Below, piece by piece: positions 12,919-25,909 of a stretch of DNA of 64,000 nucleotides. Location: NCBI RefSeq assembly GCF_022539665.2, contig NC_081332.1:2451884-2515883 (forward strand). The letters are read 5' to 3'. The position numbers and the translations under genes are program-made. A model generated the notes under the pieces. It was not told where the DNA came from. It worked only from the letters and a program-made list of their open reading frames with translations, and made no database searches. Each line of letters begins with the position of its first letter. The first letter of the stretch is position 1. The DNA comes from Daphnia carinata (Eukaryota; Arthropoda; Branchiopoda; Diplostraca; Daphniidae).

Positions 12919-14361
12919 TTATTTCTTGTTAACAAAAGCCAATTTGGCGGCAATAACTTTCTTTCGATGTTCTTCCTTATTTCTTTTCACTGCCTTGCCA
13001 GTTTTTACGACCTAAGGTAGGACGAATGGGGGAGAAAGTTAGACATTTCTTAATTTTTAAAATGTCGTTATAAATAAGCAATACCTTGACACTGTTAGTA
13101 CCAGTCGTTTCACCGGCAAACGAATTTACTTTGGCAGCCTTGTGATACGATTCCTTATTGCGTTTCTTCATTTTCGTGATCCAACCGGAACCTTTCTTCC
13201 TTTCTTCTTGCATTTCTTTATTTTTAATCCGTTTATAGGCACCTGATTCTTTGCTATTTTCTTTTTCTTTGCCCGCAGTCTTTTCTTCGGCTTTGAAAGG
13301 TTTAGGGTTCTTTTTGCATCGTGATACTCGAATAGGTCGGTCGTTTAAGATTGACTGGTCTAATTTCAACGCTAATTCCACGGAATCGGCACTCTAGAAA
13401 AACAAGAATTTCTAGTTACTCATTTCAAAATTTAAATAAAATTAAGTAAATTTAATTTAATGTTTACCTCGAAGTTGACGTAGCCGAATCCTTTGCCCAT
13501 TCCATTGGTTCTGTCCCGGATGACTCGGACGTCACTGATTTTACCACATTCTCCAAAATGAAGCCAGAGAGCTTCATCTGCAATATCAAAGGTAAGATTG
13601 CCGACAAAGATTCCAAGGCCAAGTTGCTTTTTAATATTGGCATCTGCGAGGAGGCTCACAGCAATATGACGTTCTTGAAACTCACACCCCGTCATTGAAA
13701 GAGCTTGTTTAGCCGATTCGTTCGTCTCGAATCGGATGAAGGCTGAAATGGATTGTCGATTTGGGTGAAATTCTTGTTTGATAACAGCCACTTTTTTTGG
13801 CATGGCAGGATCAGCTAATGCAGCACACCTTAGCCAAACAGCATCAATTTTCCCACATTTGGCAAAAAAGTGATGTACAGTTTTTCTTTTAATTTTGATG
13901 GGCAAGTTTTTCACAAGAACCACCCTATTGCTATCTTCCTTTGTTTCTCCTTTCTTTTCCAAGTACTTTTTTACATTCTTAAGTTCATTCTTTTTCAGTT
14001 TTCTACTAAGTTTGTCAGATTCTTCCTCCTCATTGTCCATGTCGTCGTCATCATCCTCTGGCCCAGGATCTAATATTTTTTCTACCTCATCTTCATCCAG
14101 TTCTTTTATATTTTTTGTTTTCTTTAAGCTTGGAAAATTTGATATGGCATATTGATCAGCCTGTCTTTTGCTTTTTTTTACCTTTTTGATGGTCTCTTTG
14201 GGTATAGGGACGTTGGCTACGACTGTGTTTGCCGTAGAATTTGAACTAGCGAAAAGTTGATCAAGAACTTGTTGATTTTTCTGCAACGACGTCTTCTTGT
14301 TGGATACATCTGATTTTTGGCTGACAAAATTGGCCACCGAGCCAATTTCATAATGTGTCAT
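12919..14361 (-). CDS. RBM34: RBM34 / Nop12-type nucleolar RNA-binding protein
   Basis: Three exons (14361-13468, 13393-13085, 13011-12919) give 431 residues. The N-terminal half is Lys-rich with an acidic block at about 101-117. Two RRMs follow: RRM1 from about 147 (RNP2 VVLVKNL) to 235, and RRM2 from about 249 (RNP2 IFVGNL at 251-256; RNP1 KGFGYVNF at about 290-297) to 325. The tail is very basic. This is the layout of RBM34 and yeast Nop12, which act in the nucleolus in large-subunit rRNA maturation. Its start is head to head with MTIF2, leaving a 119-bp shared upstream region. Confidence 0.9.
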
Positions 14362-14480
14362 CTTAAAACTAAAACAAGAAATATCAATTTGTCAAAATTC
14401 ACAAACATACACGTGCCGAACGAAGTAATCGTCTGCTGAGCGGTGGCTACCTTCGGTTACTATGGTAACTAAGTTGAAAA
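14362..14480. promoter_or_regulatory. Probable bidirectional promoter, RBM34 / MTIF2
   Basis: Only 119 bp separate the two divergent start codons, so both 5' UTRs and core promoters must lie here or overlap the first exons. No TATA box is seen. The segment near 14430-14465 is less AT-rich than its surroundings. TATA-less divergent housekeeping promoters are common in compact arthropod genomes; the claim rests on geometry only. Confidence 0.55.
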
Positions 14481-17409
14481 ATGGCAACTTCCACAGCCTG
14501 TAAAATTTCGCCAATCTGCCGGCTTTCACGAACATTACCGTTCAATCGACATATTTTTATTCTACACCAAGAAAATGTATCATACTGTGGCTCTAGGGCA
14601 ACGTTTTTGGGAAATATTTATCGTTATAGCTCTAATAGGACAAATATTTTAGCGACAAACCGTTCTGTTATCCTTGTAAAGCATTCTTGTAATTTCAGCA
14701 CAACTGCTACATGTCTAAAACAACGAAGAACCCACGATGACAAAGTAAGAAACTTGACAAATAATTCAAAGATGGATTATTTTTTTATTTTTTATTGCAG
14801 AAAAGGGGCCTTGTACCACTATCACTTCAAGCCCAGAAGATGCAAAACAAAGCAGACATGAAAGTCATCAAAGTTTGGAGAAATATGTCTGTTCTTCAAT
14901 TGGCTGATGCAATGAATAAGGATCTAGGTAATTTTTCATTAAATTTTTGTATATGAATTATATCCCAGTATCTCTGAATTTAGATCATGTCTTTGAGGTC
15001 ATGATTTATGTGGATAACTCTGCTGATTATGATGAGCCTTGGAAGTGCATAGACAATCTCAAAGTGATCCAGGAAATTGTGAAAAAGAGTGGCATGCGCT
15101 GCATGATTGCTAGTGAGCCAACTTCACATACAACCCATAAAGAGATTAAGGATGCTGAGAAAAGGTGTGGAAATAAAAATAAATTCTTTTCAAACTCTCA
15201 GTTACAAAAGACCCTCATTAGACCACCACCTAAGCTACGTGACTGTGTTCCGCGCCATCCTGTCGTTACTATCATGGGTCACGTTGATCACGGGAAGACA
15301 ACCCTTCTCGATTCCTTGAGGCACACCCGAGTCGTGGACGGTGAATTTGGTGGCATCACACAACACATTGGAGCCTTTGAAGTGTGCCTTGACAGTGGTG
15401 AGATGATCACCTTTCTTGACACGCCCGGTCACGCAGCATTCACAGCCATGCGCTCCCGCGGTGCCCATGTCACTGATATTGTCGTGCTAGTTGTGGCCGC
15501 TGACGATGGTGTTATGGAGCAAACCAAAGAATCCATCAGACTGGCAAATGAAGCTAAAGGTAATAAATGATCATATACTGTATTTGCAACAATCCTTATT
15601 TTCTCTTTGCAGTTCCTGTTATTGTAGCCATCAATAAGGTTGACAAGCCAGAAGCAGATATTGTAGGTTCAAATCTTCTTCAAGTGTCCGAACATTTTCC
15701 ACCTTAAAGTTTTCTATTTCACAGGAAAGGACTAAAAGTATGTTAATAGCTCAAGGTCTAGTCCTAGAGGAAGTAGGTGGAGATGTACAATCAGTACCCG
15801 TGTCGGCTTTAAAAGGAACGGGGCTCCAAGAACTGATCGATACAATCAACACTCAGGCGGCTCTACTTGACCTAAAGGCCGATTCAAAAGGTCTGGTTGA
15901 AGCGACCGTCATTGAATCTAAAACGGACCCGTACCGCGGGTACCACCAAAAATTCACTAGACCCATTCTTAGCCCTATTTGCAGATAGAATTTATTTTCC
16001 AGGAAGCTTTCAACTGCTATAATTCAAAGAGGGACTCTACGCAAAGGCTCTTATCTTGTAGCTGGTACGGCCTGGGCCAAAGTAAGGTCCATGTTTGATG
16101 ATCAAGGCAGGCCCATCCAGCAAGCACCGCCCTCCACTCCAGTTGAGATCGTTGGTTGGAAAGAATTGCCAAGTGCTGGCGACGAAATATTGGAAGTCGA
16201 AACTGAAGTATTCGATAAATATTGCATCCTGCCGTAATCATTGTATAATCAACATTCCTTTTAGAGGCGAGCTCATGAAGTTACCCAACTTCGTCAATCG
16301 CGAAAAGAAGTGGAAAAATTGAAGGAAGACTATGTAGTCATTCAACAGAAGGTAGAAGAACATTTGAAGGTATTTATCTTTTTACTTATAATTCCTAAAT
16401 TTTGAAATGAAACTAAACCGGCCTTATTAAAGGAATACAAAGTCCAGCTGGAGGAGAAAAAACGAATGGGTAGAATGAGGTACAAAATTAGAGGGATGCG
16501 ACCTAGAGCTGCCGAGGAAAAATCCTCCCAACCAAAATTGTCTATTATCATTAAAGGTATAAAACGAAGACAAAACTATTTATAAATTTATTTTTTATTT
16601 TATTTGTTTCTGTTTTTTTATTTTATATTATTTTTTATTTGTTTTTATTTTTTTTATTTTATTTTATTTTTTGTTCTATTTTTATTGTTCCTTTAACGTA
16701 TTGAATTCATTCGAATGCGTTTTCGTAGGTGATGTAGACGGCTCTGTAGAAGCATTGCTAGATGTATTGGATTCCTACCAATCGTCGAATTGTACGCTAG
16801 ATCTCATCCATTATGGCGTCGGACCCATCACGGAGAGTGACATCAAATTAGCTGAGCCATTCAATGCGATCGTCTACGCCTTTAACGTTGGCGTGATGCA
16901 GCCAAATGTACGGCAGCTCGCCAAGTCTCATAAAGTTCAGATTAGAGAACACAATATCATTTATCGGCTATTTGACGACCTTCGTGGCGAATTAGAGAAA
17001 CTTCTGCCACCCACCGAAGTAGAAGAAGTCATCGGTGAAGCCAACGTTCTTCAAGAATTTATTGTCACCGAAGGCAAACACAAGCTTCCCGTCGCTGGCT
17101 GTAAGTTTTTTTGGTTTTAAATTCACGCTTTTTTAATAATCTAAAAATGAAATAATTTCAGGTCGCTGTGTTAAAGGCATATTGAAAAAGAATGCGCTCT
17201 TCCGATTAGTTCGTGAGGAAGATCCTATATTTGAAGGCCGCGTTGCTTCCATGAAGCATCTCAAATCCGAAGTGGATACAGTTAAGAAAGATGTCGAATG
17301 TGGAATAAGACTCGACAGTCCCACTATACAGTTTCAACCTGGTGATACACTTGTGTGTTACGAAATGAAACAAGTTCCTCAAACTATCGACTGGGATCCT
17401 GGATTTTGA
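14481..17409 (+). CDS. MTIF2: Mitochondrial translation initiation factor IF-2
   Basis: Ten exons: 14481-14744, 14801-14927, 14984-15559, 15613-15662, 15725-15939, 16003-16207, 16265-16369, 16433-16556, 16729-17100, 17162-17409, giving 761 residues. The N-terminus is Ser/Arg/Thr-rich with no early acids, as in a mitochondrial presequence. GTPase motifs are complete: G1 GHVDHGKT at about 229-236, the [10 protein letters not shown] switch I, DTPGHAAF (G3), NKVDKPEAD (G4), and SALKGTGL (G5). Exon 9 opens with [12 protein letters not shown], the start of the IF2 C-terminal region, and the last exon supplies the C2-like barrel ending in WDPGF. The factor loads formyl-Met-tRNA on the mitoribosome small subunit. 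A low-complexity T/TTTTA-rich intron lies at 16557-16728. Confidence 0.95.
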
Positions 17410-17983
17410 TGACACACAGCCATGTAGAAATCTAATACATACTGTACAGTCTGGCGAAAAATATAGTCAACTCAACTCGAATTCAATTTTCGATGGCTTT
17501 ACCGGGACTACTTGAAAGATTTGCGTAAACATTGGGTTACAAGGAGCTATACCCTGACTTGGTATATCGTAAGTCAGCTCTTGACCTAGCTATTTATAGA
17601 AGCATTTGAAAAACCAATGTACCGTAACGTTTAAGCAATGCAAAATGTTCACTTAAGCTATGGAAGGCGTGCGTTTCCATATTCTTTTTGCATTCAGGGA
17701 TGGAGACGTGAATGACCCTGATGCCAAGGTGCCAAGTAGAAGATTCAGGAAGCGTCTCTGTTCTGGGATTGGTTGGCTGTCATTCAACAAAAGGTACACC
17801 AGCAACAGTCTTCAAAAGAGCGATCCTAGCGCCTCCCACGGTTTAGAATATCACGCTGTGTCTCGGAATTGTCTTCCATCCTAGTCATTGTGCGCAGTGG
17901 GTGTTTAAGCGGCGGTGCTACCCCGCATCTTTCGAATTGAGTGTTCTCAGTGTATATTCAGTATCCTATTAAATTAACGAATC
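17410..17983. other. Intergenic between MTIF2 and the acylphosphatase-like gene
   Basis: No gene recognised. It should hold the MTIF2 3' UTR and the promoter/5' UTR of the next gene on the same strand. One open frame (about 17660-17884) has no recognisable similarity. Confidence 0.5.
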
Positions 17984-18438
17984 ATGGGTCTAGAAGGAGA
18001 GGTTATCAACGAAGGACATGAAGTTACCAACGCAGGAACTGGAGGAGTCACTTTCGTTTCGGTAGAATTTGAAGTCTACGGCCACGTACAAGGTATGTAT
18101 GAATGCGAGCAACCTTTTTAACTCTACCGCTTCTACGTGCATTGGCTGGTGTGTACATATTCAGCACCTGCCGCCGTCTGCGCTATTCTCGTCTCTCACG
18201 TCCACGCCTAAGATGGTGTTGATTGCCTATGATTATACGATTTCACGTCACGTTATACCGTTGTTTTTCTCTCTCTCTTCTGTTTTTACAAACTGTGACG
18301 TCTATAGGCGTCTACTTCACCAAATTCTGCAAAGATACTTGTGATCAACTGGGTCTGTCTGGCTGGGTAAAAAATTCCAAAAAGGGAACGATTGTCGGCA
18401 AAGTACAAGGGGACAAGGTCCGCATCGATGAAATGTAA
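17984..18438 (+). CDS. Acylphosphatase-like protein, catalytic Arg replaced
   Basis: Exons 17984-18092 and 18308-18438 give a 79-residue product. The fold signature is clear: FEVYGHVQGVYF near 29-40, then GLSGWVKN at 52-59 and GTIVGKVQG. Acylphosphatases hydrolyse carboxyl-phosphate bonds using an Arg six residues after the first Gly of the phosphate loop and an Asn in the GWVxN motif. Here the Asn (59) is present but the Arg position is Thr41. The reading frame also ends at a TAA directly after DEM, about 20 residues short of the usual 95-100, removing the segment that normally carries the GSP motif and last strand. A good donor sequence (gtaagt) overlaps that stop, so a further exon is possible, but I found no family-like continuation to about 19070. 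Confidence 0.65.
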
Positions 18439-19272
18439 GTACACTATTGACAAATACTCAGACATTCCGTACGGCGTGCTGTTTCAAAAAGCGATTTACG
18501 GATTTAGAACGGACGGTGCAGCACCAGCAGCTCCGGACGATTTAAACGACGAAATGACGATTGGCATCGAGCCCATTTGAGGGTTCTAGATAAGGCTCAC
18601 GAGTCACGGTTCGGGCGGGACACGTCGTTAAATACCTTAACTATACTGGGTCTGTCCTACGTAGAGCGAGGAGAAACAAGCTACTTTTAGAATCTCTTGC
18701 TCCGTGATGCGTTCGGTGCCAAAGCGGAATTTGTTTGTGTGTCTAACGAGTTCTCGTGTGGAAGTAATCAAAATAATTTGTTCAAATGTTGTCTCACGAT
18801 AGAGTGCAATGGTTGTCGCGGACAGGCAGCCCGGGAGCCAAAATCGACCACACCGAGCTCCGCAATTGGGAATACCTTGCACGACCTGAGTTCCGCGGAT
18901 TCAGCATCCGTTTCTGAAAGGAACAAAAATGGTCTTCGTTGTTTTCAATTTCCCATGAATCATTTAAAGAATCCACCAATTCACTTGTCAACGTAGAGGC
19001 AAAAGCCCACACCATTTCAGCCAAAGCAGAACGAAGTTTAAAATCTGTTAACTAGCTACAGCTATCGAGGAAACAAATTGGGTGTAAATACGGCGATAGC
19101 TATAGGAATCACTGCTTGGGTGGTGGCACGATCATCGAGTTCAAACATGACAAATGTGTATATCAAGCTGTTTCAAAACAGTAATACACTGCCCTTGGAA
19201 TTGTTTGTATGTTTTCTTTTTTTTATTATTTTTCCTCCTTTTTCGGGTTCTGGATTTGTGAAGAACCGTCCT
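18439..19272. other. Region between acylphosphatase-like gene and eIF3K
   Basis: The eIF3K 3' UTR (minus strand) lies at the right end. Open frames occur on both strands (for example 18392-18580 plus, 19024-18794 minus opening MAEMVWAF), but none shows a recognisable family or a consistent splice model. I leave it unassigned. Confidence 0.4.
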
Positions 19273-20143
19273 TTAAATGCAATGAGCCATAATACCAGCA
19301 ACATTTTCAAACTCGATCTTTTCAGTGATGTTCTTGGTCTTGACCAAATCTTCTTGCGACGTGACGAAAACACGTCCATTGCCGAGATCTTTCCAACTGC
19401 ACTTGCCGACCCACTGCTTCAGAACTTGATCTATGGTCGCATAAAAATGTTGAAAAATATTTATCTGGACATACGAAATGAGACTTAATGGTAGTTAAAC
19501 TATTATATTTTTACCATTGACATTGCCCAAGAGTTCCTTGAGAACTGGAACTTCAATTGTCTGGTAGGTGATGTTGACAACATGAGCAACAAACTTCCTA
19601 ATTGCATCTTCAAATCCCTGGACAGTGATGATGAGATCACCACATTTGGCCAATTCCTCCCAAAACTGCTTGAATTTACAAGTTTCCAACAAATCTGCAA
19701 GGACCATTACTCTGCTTACTTGAGGTTCCTCCAACTGCACAGAGTAATGTTTTTAGGAAATTTCTAATAAAGAATGAAATGAAGGTATACCCTGTCTTGA
19801 GTCAAAAGGCATTTACACAGTAGAAAATCTGTGTGTGGTAAATTGGTCATCGCTTTCAGTAAGATCAGGTTTACAATGTTGCTACGGTAGAAATTTGGAC
19901 CAAACTGGTACAGTCGTAGTACACTCAAGTTTGCTTCAAGATCGTAAATATTTTCTTGCGCTTGCATCTCTACATAGCGTTCTAGTTTTTGAAGATTGTC
20001 TGGGTTGTACCTAAAGGTACAACCATCATATTAGAGATACCATTTTGAAACTATCCAAGTTGCCTTTACATGTTAATTTATCTTTAATACCTTTCTATTC
20101 CTTGGAGCATGGAAGCGATTTCCGTTCTCATTTTTTCAGCCAT
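19273..20143 (-). CDS. EIF3K: Eukaryotic translation initiation factor 3 subunit K
   Basis: Four exons (20143-20091, 20010-19791, 19734-19515, 19430-19273) encode 216 residues, matching the family length of about 218. The start MAEKMRTEIASMLQGIERYNP and the segments NIYDLEANLSVLRLYQF, VLADLLETCKFKQFW and KNITEKIEFENVAGIMA are characteristic of eIF3k. The protein has a HEAT-like N-terminal half and a winged-helix C-terminal half and sits at the edge of the eIF3 complex next to subunit l. It starts 546 bp from the unrecognised repeat-protein gene on the other strand. Confidence 0.95.
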
Positions 20144-20689
20144 TTTTATTATTTATTAAGGGAAAAATGAACAACGGGAACAAAACTTTTGACGGATGAC
20201 GAAAATGTGCCTCTAGCAGAAGACGCTTTTGGAAAAGGCAGTGTTGCCAACACAAACGGCATCGTTATGAAAGTAGAAATACGTGGAACTGCGGAACGGG
20301 GAAGCATAGATGATGTTCTACTGTACAAAGCGGGTAAGTCCTTTCCGAAATGGGTTTTTGTTAAATGAGAAAAAAAATTATACCTATTTTGAAATAAGTC
20401 AGCAAACTCATTGAAAAATGTTTGATTATATCATTAAATTGTAAATCAGTACTTTTTTCTATTTTGCGATGTGAAGAAATAATGTAAAATTTCGTTTCAA
20501 AGAGCGAAATTCAGTTTGTTAGTTTTGCTTGTGAATGCCAGACTAGTTAAGCTCAGGTAAAAAAAGGAATTTTTAGCTACTATTTGTGCAGTACAGCTAT
20601 CTATACGCTCGAATAGCGATTCGAAATCCTTGAATAGTGATTCAGATATCTCGAATAGTGATCCAAAACGCTTACTGTTGATTTCAAAG
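20144..20689 (+). promoter_or_regulatory. Divergent upstream region of eIF3K and repeat-protein gene
   Basis: It holds the eIF3K promoter (minus) and probably the 5' UTR of the plus-strand repeat gene. A good donor (gtaagt) at about 20333 could end a non-coding first exon. Just before the ATG at 20690 are three or four imperfect copies of a GAATAGTGATtC unit spaced about 20-25 bp apart (about 20611-20663). No TATA box seen. Confidence 0.4.
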
Positions 20690-22330
20690 ATGTCTTCTTT
20701 CGTGAAGTTTTCTGCAAGAGTGATTGGAGTGGTGGCGGTTGGAGCTGGAGTTGCTGCGGTCGGTTGGCTCGGATGGAAGGCGTGCGTCAAGGCAAGAGCC
20801 CCCACTCTGCCAATTGGCGATTCCAACGAAGCCATTTCGGCCGAAGATAACATCGTTCCTCCGCAAGACGTTGAGAAACCTGACGCAGTCCCGGAAGTTT
20901 CGGCTGCATCTGACGAATCATGCTGCGAGCTGCCTTCGGCCGCTGTGCCAGCCGACGAAGATGCACCCGTCCACGTATCGACTGTTGAGCCCGCTAACGA
21001 GGACCACCCTCTCGTTCCCATCCAGTCCGATGGTGTAGTTGAAGTTTCTCACGCTGAAGGCGAACAGTTGATGGAGGTAGCTCCCGAGGAAGTAGTAGCT
21101 GTTGACGCAGATGTCGTAGTCGCAGACACGCCAGTTCGGCCCGTTCGAGTTAAAAATCCCAAGAAGGCGCTGTGGAACAAAAGTTACCAAAGACGTTTGG
21201 CTAGGAGAGCGCAAGAGCGAGCAGAAAGAGCTGCCCAGCAACAAGTGACTTGTGAAAATCCATCCCACGAGTCGAGCTCCGCACCACCAATGGTCGTTGT
21301 TCCAGAACCTAGCGCAGTGGACGCAATTTCCGAACCTATTGTTCCAGCCGATGAAGAGGATACTCCGAACGCTGAGGACCAAACCTCGCCTTCCATCGAG
21401 GTTTGCGATTTACCTGTGCCAGCTGCTGAGGTCGTTCCCGAAGCAGGTGTTGTTTTAATTGCTGCTGCTGATGCAAATGTAGATGTGGCGGCTGCAGACG
21501 CACCTCTTCAGCCTGTTCGAGTGGAATACCAAAGTCGCATGGCTATTAGGGCGCGGCAACGGGCAGAGAGAGATGCCCAGCAACAAGTGACTTGTGAAAA
21601 TCCATCCCATGAGTCTAGCCCCGCACCACCAGTGGCCGTTGTTCCAGAACCTTGTGTAGTGGATGCAATTTCTGAACCTCTTGTTCCAGCCGATGAAGAG
21701 GCTACTCCGAACGCTGAAGCCCAAACCTCACCTTCCATCGAGGTTTGCGATTTACCTGTGCCAGCTGCTGAGGTCGTTCCCGAAGCAGGTGCTACTGTAA
21801 TTGCTGCTACCCATGCAAATGTAGATGTGGTGGCTGCAAACGTACCAGTTCAGCTCGTTCGAGTTAAAAATCCCAATAAGGCACTGTGGAACAAAAGTTA
21901 CCAACGACGTTTGGCTAGGAGGGCGCAAGAGCGCGCAGAGAGAGCTGCCCAGCAACAGGTGACTTGTGAAAATCCATCCCATGAGTCGAGCTCCGCACCA
22001 CCAACGGTCGTTGTTCCAGAACCTTGCGCAGTGGATGCAATTTCCGAACCTCTTGTTCCAGCCGATGAAGAGGCTACTCCGAACGCTGAAGCCCAAACCT
22101 CACCTTCCATCGAGGTTTGCAATTTACCTGTGCCAGCTGCTGAGGTCGTTCCCGAAGCAGGTGTTGCTGTTATTGCTGCTGCTGATGCAAATGCAGATGT
22201 GGCGGCTGCAGACGCACCTGTTCAGCCTGTTCGAGTGGAATACCAAAGTCGCATGGCTATTAGGGCGCGGCAACGGGCAGTGAGAGATGCCCTGCAAAAG
22301 GCCGGAGTACAATCCAGCAAGGTCGAGTAG
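20690..22330 (+). CDS. Unrecognised membrane-anchored protein with long tandem repeats
   Basis: A 546-residue single-exon frame from ATG 20690. Residues about 10-30 form a Gly/Val/Ala-rich membrane segment or signal anchor ending WLGWKA. The rest is low-hydrophobicity, rich in Ala, Val, Pro and Glu. From about 21143 it consists of alternating units: A begins with a basic NPxKALWNKSYQRRLARRAQ block, B begins with VEYQSRMAIRARQR; each then runs through CENPSHESS, VPEP, PADEE, TSPSIEVC and VPEAG. A is 372 bp and B 342 bp, so the A-B pair repeats with a 714-bp period at near nucleotide identity. The last B unit is cut by the stop at 22330. I do not know this family. A basic block next to acidic Pro-rich linkers suggests an intrinsically disordered scaffold, but that is inference. 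Confidence 0.7.
   Translation: MSSFVKFSARVIGVVAVGAGVAAVGWLGWKACVKARAPTLPIGDSNEAISAEDNIVPPQDVEKPDAVPEVSAASDESCCELPSAAVPADEDAPVHVSTVEPANEDHPLVPIQSDGVVEVSHAEGEQLMEVAPEEVVAVDADVVVADTPVRPVRVKNPKKALWNKSYQRRLARRAQERAERAAQQQVTCENPSHESSSAPPMVVVPEPSAVDAISEPIVPADEEDTPNAEDQTSPSIEVCDLPVPAAEVVPEAGVVLIAAADANVDVAAADAPLQPVRVEYQSRMAIRARQRAERDAQQQVTCENPSHESSPAPPVAVVPEPCVVDAISEPLVPADEEATPNAEAQTSPSIEVCDLPVPAAEVVPEAGATVIAATHANVDVVAANVPVQLVRVKNPNKALWNKSYQRRLARRAQERAERAAQQQVTCENPSHESSSAPPTVVVPEPCAVDAISEPLVPADEEATPNAEAQTSPSIEVCNLPVPAAEVVPEAGVAVIAAADANADVAAADAPVQPVRVEYQSRMAIRARQRAVRDALQKAGVQSSKVE
21143..22330 (+). repeat. 714-bp tandem coding repeat (A-B-A'-B')
   Basis: The sequence gttcgagtt at 21143 recurs at 21857 and the related gttcgagtgg at 21515 and 22229, giving A (372 bp), B (342 bp), A' (372 bp) and a truncated B'. 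Within copies most differences are single-base. The short divergence and exact lengths indicate recent unequal crossing-over. Confidence 0.85.
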
Positions 22331-22640
22331 ATTAAGGCATGTGAAACTACGGACGGCAAAGTGGACATTGAGCCGAGCCGTGCACTGCCGTTGGCCACTG
22401 TACAACAATCCTCGCAGTGAACGTCAATTTCCGATTCCCTTGTACCAGCCAAGAAAAAGGATGTTCCGGATCCTGAATACATCTCCCATCGAGGTTTACC
22501 ACCTACCTACACCGATTGTTAAGTCCTCTGAAGAACATACATCCGTTCCCATCCGACACGAGTGTGTCGTTGAAGCTTCCAACTCAGTAGGCGAACAGTC
22601 GGCGATTTTCCCCAGAACAACCCGCTCATTGAGCGTTTTT
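22331..22640 (+). pseudogene. Decayed continuation of the repeat protein
   Basis: After the stop at 22330 the translation still reads as the repeat: motifs equivalent to ISEPLVPADEE, TSPSIEVCDLPVP and VPIQSDGVVEVSHAEGEQ are recognisable as SISDSLVPAKKK, SPIEVYHLPTP and VPIRHECVVEASNSVGEQ, with at least one further in-frame stop. The coding region was therefore once longer and its C-terminal part has been lost. Now it may serve as 3' UTR. Confidence 0.6.
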
Positions 22641-22686
22641 TTTTTTCTTTTCGTTTTTTTTTTCTTAAAAAAAAAAAAACTGAACC

Positions 22687-22856
22687 AAAATTTCTGTACA
22701 TTCTATTTCGGCGTCATTGTCTTTCGCAGAGCAGTCAAAATTCTTGTACATTCTATTTCGGTTTTAACTGTGTGTATTCTTCAGAGCAATGAGTTTAATT
22801 CCCCCTTTTTCAAAAGCAGAGGCAACGAATCAAAATTCTTGTATATTTGTATTTCG
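22687..22856 (+). repeat. Three spaced copies of a TTCTTGTACATTCTATTTCGG-type unit
   Basis: Imperfect copies start near 22687, 22736 and 22831 and share ttcttgtaca/ttctatttcgg. Related copies occur in the inverted locus (minus strand, near 37930-37975 and 38030-38080). Possibly 3'-UTR elements duplicated with the gene. Confidence 0.5.
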
Positions 22857-23935
22857 GCTTGATTTGTGTATGCATTAACGTTTGATGACGCTTCTTTTCA
22901 ATCACAAACCGAAGGAACTGTCCGACGAACCCGTAACGGAGTTGTTTTCACTGCCGCGCGTGTCAACTACCAATACTGTAACGCGTCTGTTTCATTTGTC
23001 TTCTTCACGGTACAAGTTTGCGTGCGAGTGGCGGGATGGTGAGCAATATTGCCATCTCCCCACCTGCATGCACCCGCCGGAAGGAGACCACTACGAGAAT
23101 TGATTGTCTCCTAGTGATGGCAGCGCGTTGCAGGTAGTTTTCACCTCCACGGCAGTGATCAGCTACTTTTACGGGGGATTTTTATCCTTAAATGAATCGG
23201 ACCGGTTCTGGAAGTGCGTGTGCGAGAAGAGCTAATCAACGTTTCGTTTGCCTTTGCTAAACAAATATTGTTCTGCTACTCGAAATTCCCCATGCATTTT
23301 ATTCGTTTCGATCAATAAAATTCATACTTAAACATATAAGCATTTTGTTTTGACTTTTATTACTTCAAATCAGTTCCTTTTTATCCCACTCCAACGTGGC
23401 GTTGTTTGAAACGTTATTCACACGAATGAAATCATTCCAAGCGATATCGATAATGTGTCTGGTTTTCGTCGTAAAAGCACAGAATTTTAAAAAATAGCAT
23501 CGTTGTATTTGATTGCTCTTTTACTTACTAGCTACGAGGCAGCCTTGTAGCCTACATTTCAACGCAAAATAAATGAATACCATTTAACTACTCTAAATTT
23601 TCATATGTTCCACGTGTAGATAAAAACAAAAAAAAAACATAACAATTACAAGAAATTAAACAAAAACGTAACGGTTTAAAAACGTGTATTTGCAAACTTC
23701 CGGTAATGCTGGTGATTTTTTTCGTTCACTTTTTTCTTTTCTTTCACAATGAAGTGCTGAATATTATAAAGTCTAAGTTAACATATTAAAAAAATATGAT
23801 GAACCCTTGGGCGATTATAAATAGCAAGGAACGGGCGAAATACACGAGCGACTAGATCACTAAACGCTAGAAATGTATATAATTTGTTTGCGATTATTTT
23901 TGCCACACCATTATTTTTCTGAGTTGCTATGTGCA
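22857..23935. other. 3' flank of repeat gene and Myt1 downstream region
   Basis: A segment at about 23026-23120 is closely matched by the minus strand of 37690-37800 (see findings). A poly(A) signal-like AATAAA lies near 23313 on the plus strand. From about 23340 the sequence is AT-rich with no gene; the Myt1 3' UTR (minus) occupies the right end. Confidence 0.45.

Positions 23936-25909
<1,974 letters not shown>

Noticed and set aside
18639-19024. Possible small gene on the minus strand opening MAEMVWAF
   Set aside because: Two adjacent frames would need an unseen splice, and the region should be the eIF3K 3' UTR; no similarity recognised.
20497-21021. Long minus-strand frames opposite the repeat-protein gene (also at 21184-22482)
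   Set aside because: They mirror the plus-strand coding repeat, whose frame, membrane segment and repeat logic are coherent; the antisense frames break at each unit.
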